NCBI RefSeq assembly: GCF_019649055.1
Contig: NW_026570317.1
Location: forward strand, 124,001 to 188,000
Reading direction: 5' to 3'
DNA length: 64,000 bases
From: Paramacrobiotus metropolitanus
Lineage: Eukaryota; Tardigrada; Eutardigrada; Parachela; Macrobiotidae
Below the pieces are notes generated by a model. It did no database searches. It was not told the origin of the DNA and was given only the letters and a program-made list of their open reading frames with translations. A program made the translations under genes and the position numbers. Shown piece by piece: positions 31,101 to 41,088 of the stretch; position 1 is the stretch's first letter, and every line of letters begins with the position of its first letter.

Positions 31101-31900
31101 TAACATACGCGATGGTGGCAGCGATACAGGCGGCAGCTCAAGTAAGACCGGCACCTCAGAATGTGATTCCACCAGCACCACAGAACGTGGCCCCCATGAA
31201 TGTTGGGTTACCACAACAAGGTGGGGGTAACGGAAATTTCGGTGGAAATGGCAACGGGAATTGGAACGGAGGTCAAGGAAACTTCCAGAATCAGGGACGA
31301 GGTCAAGGTCAAGGAAACTTCAGAGGGAATCAACAGCAAAATCAAGGGTCACGAACCGAATTCAAGTTCCAGATGATTGATGGATGGGTGGCGAACAACG
31401 TGCAGATGTGCCAGTACTGTATGTACGGCAACCATCAGACACAGGGGTGCAAGTTCGCCAATACACCACCGGAACAGAACCCGAATCTGTTTGCCTTTAA
31501 CGAGTGGCAACGCCTCCGAGCTATAGGTGGCTGGCGCCCAGCGGTCGCAAACGGATATGACCTCATCACCCAATGGTACCAACATAAAGCGAACTTCCAA
31601 AACCAACAAGGCAATGGAAATGGTAATTACGGAAATGGAAATGGCGGTGGCCAGAATGGCGGCTTCGGCCGTGGTGGCTTCGGCCGCGGCGGCTTCAGAG
31701 GAAGGAACAGAGGCTATGGCCGCGGAAATTACAGAGGCGGCGGAAATGGAGGCGGAAACTACCAACAGGGTGGTGGCCAATACAACAACGGTGGCGGACA
31801 GAATCCTAACCCGGCAAATGATATCGGACAACAACAAGCAAATGTGCAAGGCGTACAACAAGGAGGGGCGCCAGTTCAGGGAAACGGGCAAGATCAGTAG
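28130..31900 (+). CDS. gag: Gag of the 17.9-kb element
   Basis: The start MDKDQEEPTSNSSQGS is chosen because it aligns with MDQDRDGNEPISTGSSQG of the giant element. Parts in order are a disordered N-terminus, a long coiled coil (about residues 240-620), and a capsid-like helical region (FDGSRDTVSGWTRLVKETQR through the DQYYQAMMRFKAK segment). A CCHC-type knuckle CQYCMYGNHQTQGC (C-x2-C-x4-H-x4-C) and a Gly/Asn/Arg-rich RGG-like tail follow. It forms the particle and binds RNA by family knowledge. The frame ends in a TAG inside the stem of the frameshift signal. The frame looks whole. Confidence 0.85.
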   Translation: MDKDQEEPTSNSSQGSKSSRSSQQSAPNPYKKDLYPYSRPVGHERNTRAPKAFEKKDSRGSDSTYQKALEAVANQESSSDDQKHTPAPTAGSDPMNQTKVTGEDKPTERGAEPVGASQLDATTSGTNEQDKNVNLAQVEDGNTKVTEENLAELGLDDLSLNDRTAGDDLWATPMVSDESNESYFTDDEATMNMSFQTAMKEADRAEGMTRFKDIPEHLIERTQTGKVINVRPPSPNSPTSTLKRRVKELEEELEAKEGLVTKKKQEYQNRIGSLDARIYELEQQQVDLESAADEWKIKYEREKELAEEYLKMVDDREMEGHLAVSDLNESMSEESAERSRHLAELKDECDSLKLKVTEAEAKRDEYAAKLVDVTQRLLTNTNEVFKLRNELKLRDENIGTLQKESQDHQKRADDAVKVAKDLRELTATEGVRLKNEIKQVMEENKSLKEDVQKVTEENTELKKTAKTIAQQGMRWEHEAHLLDEKVTVLELKDKEWQQSVHQKTQEIIKLNTELIDMTQTVMTREDEVTQTKNQLKAAVEEYTKLERDVTQLAEHIKKVENDTEKVIQEKTFQLHQHMLKVKEENQNLKTEKEEVQLKVRRLEDENKALVMSNKHKDEQLLQYGVRTSTVESPPPSYSKAHETGTGKSFHFEMPLRTGTGKGSVKNERNGEKVTDDKEPPSESYPHMSRGDPSQLPPHMETNVFIDEGRRDRPPSRQERPRKSRYGKAKRNQSDDGSSEEDDDQRAENTAVQLTKALNSMARKTPLMTFDGSRDTVSGWTRLVKETQRTYQLTDDQIMIEIASAVKGPAKTWFEGEKDIAAEDGIEYSITEWMDKFKDEYGDRDEEVLGLREAYARKFELGKESLDQYYQAMMRFKAKRIITEKQAVGFLIEGCRGDSELYKALRIQKCKTPTDVKDFFRHWATGEEKYKAPKGQRNQEYVTIRQGQVENVPQQRMVAAPPQQPVEYRAETPVREVTEKVTFIDSQTGQPITYAMVAAIQAAAQVRPAPQNVIPPAPQNVAPMNVGLPQQGGGNGNFGGNGNGNWNGGQGNFQNQGRGQGQGNFRGNQQQNQGSRTEFKFQMIDGWVANNVQMCQYCMYGNHQTQGCKFANTPPEQNPNLFAFNEWQRLRAIGGWRPAVANGYDLITQWYQHKANFQNQQGNGNGNYGNGNGGGQNGGFGRGGFGRGGFRGRNRGYGRGNYRGGGNGGGNYQQGGGQYNNGGGQNPNPANDIGQQQANVQGVQQGGAPVQGNGQDQ

Positions 31901-31921
31901 GCACCGGTGAGCCTACTGATC
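31879..31921 (+). other. -1 ribosomal frameshift signal at the gag end
   Basis: The slippery heptamer G GGA AAC (31879-31885) is in gag phase. A 6-nt spacer follows, then a perfect 11-bp stem GATCAGTAGGC/GCCTACTGATC (31892-31902 with 31911-31921) and an 8-nt loop. The gag TAG (31898-31900) lies in the stem. Pol continues in the -1 frame. The giant element has the same arrangement. Confidence 0.8.
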
Positions 31922-31961
31922 GACCCGACCCTAAACCACCGGATAAAAGGGAAAGGTCACC

Positions 31962-32350
31962 ACTGCAGAATGGTACTGCAGTGAATGTGACCACTGCAAC
32001 GGCTATATGGATGCCGTCAGCGAAAAAGCAAAGTGGACCGGCTATATGGATGCCGCAACCACAGGAAACGGCTAGATGGATGCCGCCACAGCAAAGAGAA
32101 ACGGCTATACGGATGCCGTCATCGCAAGAGGGAAATGGAACGGTCATAAGGATACCGTCACAGAATCAAAGGTCACCGCAGAATGGCACTGCGAGTGGAA
32201 ACATCCAAGTGGATAAAAGGTCACCGCAGAATGGCACTGCGAGTGGAAACGTCCAAGTGGATAAAAGGTCACCGCAGAATGGTACTGCGAGTGGAAACGT
32301 GCAACGGGACCAAAGGTCACCGCAGAATGGTACTGCGAGTGGGAATTGTC
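31962..32350 (+). repeat. Octamer plus CGCAG hairpin composite repeats
   Basis: AAAGGTCACCGCAGAATGG followed by TACTGCG recurs about five times. Each unit has CGCAG-N7-CTGCG arms. The first (31962-31984) reads CACTGCAG-N7-CTGCAGTG with both arms altered. A further copy is near 32570-32590. Confidence 0.7.
31998..32161 (+). repeat. Tandem array of five ACGGC hairpins in the pol N-terminus
   Basis: Five units of ACGGC-N9-GCCGT type spaced 30-40 bp. The last unit reads ACGGT-N9-ACCGT, with both arms changed so that pairing is kept. Confidence 0.75.
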
Positions 32351-34440
32351 GTGACGGTAGCGCGACACTGCAAGAAGTGCAGCAAAATGAAAGGTCACCG
32401 TATTGCAGCGAGAAAGTGTTAGCTGAACGTCGTGCATTACGTAATGCCAAGATTCGACAAGCGCTGTTAAACCAAAAGAAACCGCAAACTGATACCGCAG
32501 AAGAAGTGGAAATGCACCACGAATGGTTCCGGAAACAGATAAATGGCAAATCGAAAGACCAAAATTCACCACCGCAGAACGGTACTGCGCAAGAGGAAAA
32601 TGAGCAACACGCGAAATTCCGGAAATTTTTGGCAGAAAACGATAAGGCGAAAGAGCCAAGTTGCGATTGTTACGGGGAGCCAAAGCCAAAGTTTTGGAAT
32701 TGTTCAGAAGACGAAGAAGAGAAGCGAATAAGGCAAGAGTGGATTAAGCAGAATATCAACGTTATTAGTAAAGATGAAAGGCCACCTTCTGTTGGAAAAG
32801 TCCAAGTGAAAGGTCAAGGAGCGAGTGCGAATGCAAAAGGTCACGGCGACAGCGTCGTGTTAAAAGGTCAAGAAACAGACTTGACACTGCGAACAGCGCA
32901 GCAAAAGAGTGGCGAAATGGCACAGAACTCCGACGACTCACTTGTGGACGCAGTAACATTACAACAGAAGGAGAAGTGGCAAAAAGTGGCCTACAGACCG
33001 AATGGCAATCACGGGATGTGGATACCTGTGACGCCGAAAGCAAAGCAGAAAGCGAGAATGTCACAAGAGGACTACTGGGACATGCAACAGTTGCGAACGC
33101 AATGTGAAAGAAAGCGACTGGAAGAGTTGGTTACCGGGAAACCAGCGCAAGGGTCACCGAACCCAGTTCCAGTATTCAATCCAGAGGAATATAAGAAGAC
33201 ATCCGCTGACTGGAATCATTCACGCAATGCTCCACCACAGGATAAACCGCCGAATTATGGAGAAAAAGTCCCCATACAAAAGCTGACAGGTGGCGGATTT
33301 GTCATGAAGCGCAACGAAAGGTCACAGGACTTAGCGCAAAATGAACAAAAAGGACGGTCAAATGAGATAGCGCAAACGCAACAGAGTAGCGCAATTGAAA
33401 GGTCACGGGACTTATCGGAGGCACTGCAAAGGATGCCAATGACAAGTCACCAGCCCGAACAGACAGGATGTCTTCGCAAATTGATCAGACGAAAACGAAC
33501 AATGAAGTATCCGCGAAGGTGATCGAATGGATGACCGAAAAAGGATATGATATGATTACATACGAAAGGTCACCAGATGAGATGAAAGATAGCGAAGAAG
33601 ACGAACTGAAGCGAGCGGACCAAATAACAAGCGAAGTTATTGAGAAGTTGAGAGATAAACGAAATGAAAATCGCAAAGAGGAACTGATCCATCAAACGAT
33701 AAATGAAGTGACAAAAGGTCACACAGCTGGCACAAAAGCAAATGAGCAAGTGCAGAATGCTGAAAAGGTCACCGGCGATAAAATGGCTACAGAGAAGCGA
33801 ACAAATAAAGAAAAGCCGCGGAAATATTACGATGTTCGGACTAACGTTCCACATAGGATTGATAAGTTGAGCGAGATATTGAAAGGTCATAGCACTCCAG
33901 TAAAAGGACAAGTGCTTCCCGATATGGATCCAGGACCAGTATCGCTCATTCCTGTGAAATGTAAGATTCATACACTGAAGATTCAAAACGGAAAATTGCC
34001 CAAGAGAATTGAAGCATACACACATGAAGTGAAAGTGGGAGACATAAAGGTCAGCGCAATGTTGGACACCGGCGCTGAGACGTCGCTGATCAGCAAACCG
34101 TTTTGCGAGAAGAATGGACTTCATATGCTCCCATTGCCACCAGATAGATTGGTGAAGATTAACGGAATTAGCGGAACGTCAGGATTCCTGGTGACGCATT
34201 ACTGTGTAGCACCAGTGACCTTACGGAAGAAGACAAGCGAACATTCTTTCTACGTCCGACCGAAGTGTGACGACGTACAAGTCTTACTGGGATTTGACTT
34301 CTTGGAAAAGAAATTTGTACTAATGGATAACGAAGGTGAAGAAGAGAAGGAAGATGACCCCAAACCAGTTGCCAAAGTACAAGTCGGAAAGGTCACCGAA
34401 CTTGCAAAACAGGAAAAGGCTCAAACCGTTAATAAAGCGC

Positions 34441-35020
34441 TAATCCCAGTACCAGAGGCACCGGGAAACGAAAAGAAAAAGATAACGCGAAAAGAATTGT
34501 CACCATTTGAGCAGTTGCAAGTAATCCAGCAGGAGATCGAAAAGACATTAAATCTGACCTTGCTGACACAGAAGGGAAGAGAAAAGGTCATCCCAGTACC
34601 AGAGGCACCGGGAGTGACAAAGGTACAGCAGGAAGAAATTATCCCAGTACCAGAGGCACTGGAAACGAAAAATGAAAATGGAAAAGTTGGAAAAGTTATC
34701 CCAGTACCAGAGGCACTGGGAAAGGAAGACAAAAGGTCACCAGCAACTGAGAACTTGGAACGAGAGCGTAATTCGAACCTTTTCGAACCACGCTCTGCCA
34801 CCCAAAATGAAAGGCTACCAGATAAAGCCAAAGAGGAAGTAACAGAACGTGACTCTCAAAAGGAACCCTTTTTCGAACCACGACCTGCTACCGAAAGGTC
34901 ACCAACGCTTGAAGAGATAATTGCCACACAGAAAGAAGCGGCAGTTGCAGCGAAACAATCGCTTGTGCCAGACATGGAGTGGGCAAAGCCTATCCCAGTA
35001 CCAGAGGCACTGGGAATAAA
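34441..35020 (+). repeat. IPVPEALG module repeated with hairpin potential
   Basis: CCCAGTACCAGAGGCACTGG-type segments occur five times (34444, 34591, 34640, 34697 and 34992). Each folds as CCCAGT-N9-ACTGGG, or one base off. The giant element has the same modules at 52100-52370. Confidence 0.65.
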
Positions 35021-38000
35021 GACGGCTAAAGTGGGGAAAGATAAAAAGAGTGAAAGGTTACGAGTTCTGAAACGAATAGTTGAAGAGGAGCAGATGTTTA
35101 CAAGCGAAATCCGCGACAAGGCACTCGAACAATTGAAAGGTCACCGAACAGAAAGAGAACCAGAGGTCATTGAAATATCCTCTGAGGATAAAAGCGTGAC
35201 TCCAATCGAATGTGAGGAAGATACCACAGTACAGGAACAAGTTAAACCTGAAGCGAGTCAGAGGACATTAACTCCAGAAGAACGAGCCGGGAGTTGTCAC
35301 CACGGTTACTTTGAGGATCCGTGCAGGGTGCAACCACAATGGGAATGCGCGGAATGTTGCGAAAATGCCTCCCAAGATGACCCTTCAGAATGGCCAAGAT
35401 GTAATGCCGCATTAGCAGACCTTAAAGGTTACGCCCAAAAGAAAGCGAAAAGCATCATGCGGACAAACGAAATGTGGAAACCACACATCGAGCGATATCA
35501 TTGGAATAGATATCGAACGTGGTTGTCATGCGTGGAAAGTTTTATAATTGGAAGAGGCAGATGGCTAAATCATTGGTTGCAACGTGTCGAGAAAGGAATC
35601 CAAGATCCTCTCGATCCGGTAGCAACAGAAAGGAGATTTGAACGAGAGATAGAAGAAATGACTGAGGAAGGAGAAATGTGGGAAGAAGCGAGAGTTGACC
35701 TTTTCTGGGACTTTCGCGTAAACCACATGTACAAAGGTGAAGGGAGAACGATCATTTTCCCGGCAGGACTTGGAACACCTGTCTACGAATCACTTGAAGT
35801 ATACTACAACGCGTTAAAAGAGGGAAACGAAAAAGTATTCGAGAAATACTGGGATAAATTTGAAAGAGAAATTCCCACATTTGATGTCAAAGACATGAGA
35901 GAATTACAAGTAACCCGGAGAAGAAGGTCACCGGGACTGATGCAAAAGAAAAAGGTGACCTTTGCACCAGATCCAGATGGAGTGGATTACCCAGAACGAG
36001 GTGGTGATACATGGTGCATGTATGAAACGATTCCGAATGATGAATGGGTCACCGAAGAATTGATGGCAAATTGCATCTTCGTTGGCCCTAAACGACCTAA
36101 AGGTTACGAAACAGTTCAACAGGATGATGCCAATAAAGGGACTGTCAAAGAAGCAGAGAAAGAGGAACCAGTTCAAGAGATAGCTGAAGGACAATCGAAT
36201 GAAACAGAAGAAAGTTCAAAGTCGGCTTTCGATATTGCACAGATGTTAACGGACAGAGGTGAAATGTGGAAGAGGTTTAAAGAGGAAGTTGAAAGGATAT
36301 CAAACGAACAACAAAACCCAGTAACTGAGGCAAAAAACGGGGAAAGGTCACTCGATAACGGTGAGGAATGTCCGCCGGTCGAGTTGACCGAAAAGCCATT
36401 AACGAGCCCCGAAGAAATAAATGAACTGGAAGAGTTAAAATCGGACGAAGAAAGGTCAAACTCCGATCAATCAGAAAGGTCATCAACGAGAATTCGGGTA
36501 GCGAGGAGTCACCCGAGAGTAGCCGCACGAAATGGGCGAAAGGCAAAAGAAGGAGACAAACCCCTGCTCAAAAAATCGAAAGCAAAAAAACTTAGCGATT
36601 CGCGAGAAAACGAAAGTGACCTTTCATCGGAAGACGAAGGAGTTGATGAACGCCCACTTGAAAAGGTTGACAAAGGTCAAGCTACTGCACAAGAATACGA
36701 GAGCAGTAACTCCGACTCCGAGTGGACGAGTTCAAGTGATAACTCGACAACTTCGGAAGATTCAGGTGTAAGTGACCTTTCGGAGCAAGAGGATTTAATG
36801 GACTTGGATGAGGATGACGAAGTAGATGAAGAGAAAGAAAAGGATATTAAAGTCAGAAGATTGAAAGTGGAAAAAGCTAGAATGTCGAAGGACGTGATCA
36901 AAGTTTACAGCGATCAGCGAATCAAATTGAAACCGTCAAACTGCACACGTGTAAAGGTCAAGATGGGAAAATATGCACCGGCTCAAAACAAGCTGATGTT
37001 TACACCGGTCCCACAAGTGGAAACTGAAGTGCAACCGTTGGCAGGGTGACGGACCACAGGGAAAATACTTCGAAATCGTCATCGCAAATCACAGTAGCAA
37101 ATACCGAATCGTGAAGAAAAATCAGCTTCTCGGCTACGTTGAGCCGTATGAACATATGGAGAATGTAAAGGTCAACGCAGGGACAGTAAAGAACGTACTC
37201 GAAGACCCTGAGGTGGATGAGACAACGAAAGCTGAACTTAAAAAGATAATCGAAAACCTGAAATTGGGACCTGACCTTACGCAAGAGCAGAAAAACGACG
37301 TGTACAACGCGTTTTGGGAATTCTGGAAAGTCTTACCCACATCAAAGAAACCGTATGGAGATGTGAAAGGGGTCACCCACGTAATCGATACGGGAGATGC
37401 GAAACCAGTAAAATGTAACCCGGCCAGAACGAGTTGGACAGGCCGCGAGTTTATAACGAAGCATATCGAAGAAATGTTGGCACAAGATGTAATTGAGCCG
37501 TCAGACGCCGAATGGAGTTTCCCAGTCGTGCTGGCAGTAAAGAAAAACGGTGATGGAACAATGGGAACAAGATTTTGCGTCAACTATATCATGCTTAACA
37601 AGTTAACAAGAAAGAACAATTATCCGCTACCGAACCCAGATGAATTGCTTGACGCGTGTGCAGGCAACAAATATTACGGAAAAATGGATCTACAAAGTGG
37701 ATTCTGGCAGATCCCAATGGATCCGGCGTCTATCAACAAGACGACCTTTGTAACGCAAGATGGAATGTACCGGTTTAAACGAATGCCATTCGGAGTGTGC
37801 AACGGACCAGCAACATTTCAATTGTGTATGGATAAAGTACTGTCGAAAGCGAAAAGAAAGGGTTGTGTTTTCGGGTACATTGATGACGTTATCTTTGCCG
37901 GAAAAACTTGGGAAATTTTTATGCAGAATTTGAGAAATGTCTTAATGAGCCTAGTTGAAGCGGGGTTTACGATTAAGCCAACGAAATGCGAATTTGGAAT

Positions 38001-40482
38001 GAGACAAATGGGATTTCTGGGTCACATACTCAGCGAAGATGGAATCAGAATGGATCCGGAAAAGGTCACCGCGGTCTCGGAATTCAAACGGCCTCAAACT
38101 GAAAGGCAATTAAGGTCATTCCTCGGATTGGCAAACTACTATCGCAAATTCATAATGGGATATGCCCAGAAGACGAGCCATTTGTATGAACTGTTGAGAC
38201 AAGATAAACATGTCAAAAAAGACTGGACAGCAGTACATGAAGAAGAGTTCAACAGTCTAAAACAACTGTTATGTGAAGGTCCGGTATTGGCAAAGTTTGA
38301 CCCTGCAAAACCGACCGTAATCGAATGCGACGCAAGTAAAGAAGGAATTGGAGCTGTGTTGTCACAAGATGGACATCCAATTGCGTATGCGAGTCGCGTC
38401 CTACATGGAGCGGAGAAGAATTACGGTGTAACAGAATGGGAATGTCTGGCAGTAGTGTTCGCTGTCAGGAAATTCAAGCCGTACATCGATTATGCCGAGT
38501 TCACCGTAAGGACGGACCATCAGGCGCTGACCAACTTGCTAAGGTCAGAAACGAATAAAGTTGGAATGAATCCACGCTTAACAAGATGGGCAATGGCACT
38601 ACAAGGCCACCAATTTAAAATCGAATACAAACCGGGAAAATATTGTGACAACGCGGACGCGTTATCAAGAGCGCCAATTGAAGGCCCGACGTGTCACGAA
38701 GAAGAATTTGATGAGATTCCGAATTTCGAAGATTACAAGAAGGAGTTTGATACGAAGGAACCGGCAATTGAAGTTGGACAGCTGTTCCTGCAGATGGTGG
38801 AACAGAGGGAGAAACGATTAAAGGTCACTTCAGCTACGGCGAACGAGTCGGCTGAAAACGAAGCAAAAGTGAACCGAGTGAGAAGCTGGTTGCCCGCCGT
38901 TAGTGACTTAAAGGTCACCGGACTTGACGCGGAATCTCAAATGCAGAATGGAAAGGTCACGGGACTTGATGATAGAGCGGAGAATAGAGATGACCTTTGG
39001 GAAACGGACAAAGTGGCACAAGCGTTGAACGAATGCCCAATCAAATTGCTGAGATTCCCAAAACAGGCGAAAAAGCGGTATAAACCGTTACCACGATGCA
39101 AGGTCATCAAGGATTGGAATGAACTCAGTACAGCGACAGTTCGCATTGTCAACCTGCAAGGTGACGAAGAAGAGGTTGATGACTCAAACTTGCAATTGCG
39201 GAATAAACAGTTGAAAGATCCCCATCTGGCAATGATCATAGACGAATTGGAACACCTACCAGACGCGGAAACGAGATCGAAATTTGAAGTGCATTACCAG
39301 TTATGGAATGGTATATTATACCGAGTAAAGGATAAAAATGGAAAACTTGAAAGGTCATATGTTGTTCCGTTGTCAATGTGAAGAGCAATAATCCATGCAT
39401 TGCACGACGAGAAAGCAGCGGGACATCTGGGATTTGAGAAAACATTGTCAGCAATAAGACTCCGATATTACTGGGACAGGATGAGTACAGACGTGAAGAA
39501 TTACATACTCGCCTGTCAAGGATGTCAGTTCCGTAAAACACCGAGGAAATGTCCACCTGGAAAACTGCAAGAGATTAAAGTGGGACATCCGTTCTTCCGA
39601 GTATATGCTGACTTGAAAGGACCTTTGTTACCGACCAAGAAACGGGGATATAAGTACATAGCGGTGTTTATTGATCAACTGACGAAATATGTGATTGCGG
39701 TACCAATGAAAACGGCAACGGCCAAAGAATTTGCTAAAGTGTTCGTGAAGCACGTGATATTGGTACACGGAGCACCGCACATCCTGCATACGGATCGCGG
39801 ACGACACTTTACAGCTGAAGTATTGGCAAAGGTCACCAATGTGTTTAAAATTAAACACACATTTGGAACGGCGTATCATCCGGAAGGTCAAGGCCAAGTT
39901 GAAAGACAGATGCAAACGATTGCGGATGGCCTGGCACAGTACCTGAAAGCGGGAAACGAAAGAAAGTTCAATAAGTACCTTCCATATGTTATTTCGGCAA
40001 TGAACAGAGTCGTGCACGCCACAACTGGATATTCAGCATACTATATGCTACACGGCAGAGAAATGACAATGCCGGAAGATGTGGTCACAAAAACGAATAT
40101 CCCAGACGACTATGGGACTCCAGACGAATGGGTGGAGACCATGAAAAAGAACTTGACCTTTGCCGAAGAAGTGGCGAGATGTAACATCAAAGACGCTTAT
40201 GAGAAGAATGCGGAAATTTACAATAAGAAGAAATCGGAGCCGAATTTCAAAGTGGGCGACCTCGTACTGATACGATTACCGAAGGACACGAAACAAGGGA
40301 AGAAAGAAAACCAGTCTGACTTTAAGTCGAAATACGATAAAGTGTGGAAGATTCTCAGCTTCCCGCGAGCAAACGAAGCGGAGGTCATTGAGCAGAACCC
40401 GAAGAAAGAAGCAGACTTAAAGGTCGTTTCGATCGATCGGCTGAAACCATGGCACCCGCCCTTACCAGACGAGAAAGAGCAG

Positions 40483-40534
40483 GTAGCAGAGCATACCCTT
40501 CAAAAAGAGTCCTTTTTCGAACCACCTCTGCTAC
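40483..40534 (+). repeat. GCAGAG hairpin copy with perfect 9-bp ends
   Basis: GTAGCAGAG (40483-40491) pairs perfectly with CTCTGCTAC (40526-40534). The right half includes TTTCGAACCAC, the invariant part of the family. CTCTGCTAC is complementary to the element's own primer site. Confidence 0.7.
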
Positions 40535-41088
40535 ATGAAGTTAATGAAGAGACCAAAGGTCACCAAGACGGAGAGAAACCAAATAAGAAGAGAGGAAGAA
40601 AAAGGAAAGAAGATAAGGACTTCGAGAAGGCAGTTACAATTAAGCTGAACGCAGAAGCTGGAAATTTGGCAGAAAGGTCACTGGAACAAGATAACGAACC
40701 GACCTCTAAAGTACCAGAGCTTACCTCCAAAAAGGACTTGCAACAATCCTTTTTCGAACCACGCACTGCTACCGGAGATAAGGATGACCTTTCGAAACGG
40801 CGAACTGGCGCTGAGATATCAGAGCGTGACCCGAATTTTTTCGAACCACGCACTGGTACCGGTAATGAGGACGACCTCATAAAGAGGAGAAAAGAGGAGA
40901 TAGAGACGGTCAAATCAAAAGCTGAACAATTGGGCCGTGATATAGCGAAAGCAATTAACGAGCGGAAAGTCAAACAGAAGAAAAAGAAACCGACCCCTAC
41001 GGACTTATTGACCCAAAAAGGCGAACCTGAGGATGCAGCCGAGAAGGAACTTCTTGATCGGATAACTAAAGGACGCGAGAACAAATAA

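Larger units (their letters stand above)
31903..41088 (+). pseudogene. pol: Pol region of the 17.9-kb element (broken)
   Basis: The N-terminal ~2 kb is built of repeated short modules. An aspartic protease (AMLDTGAETSL, 34057-34090) is followed by a long acidic region with IPVPEALG repeats. Next come reverse transcriptase (LDLQSGFWQIP-like fingers and FGYIDDVIF at 37870-37896), RNase H (IECDASKEGIG and RTDHQALTNLL, 38310-38560), the integrase HHCC zinc site (39400-39530) and the D,D35E core (39590-39930). A basic C-terminal tail runs to 41088. The region contains about three breaks. The order PR-RT-RH-IN is Ty3/Gypsy. The two domesticated-looking extra ORFs of the larger relative are absent downstream. 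Confidence 0.8.
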
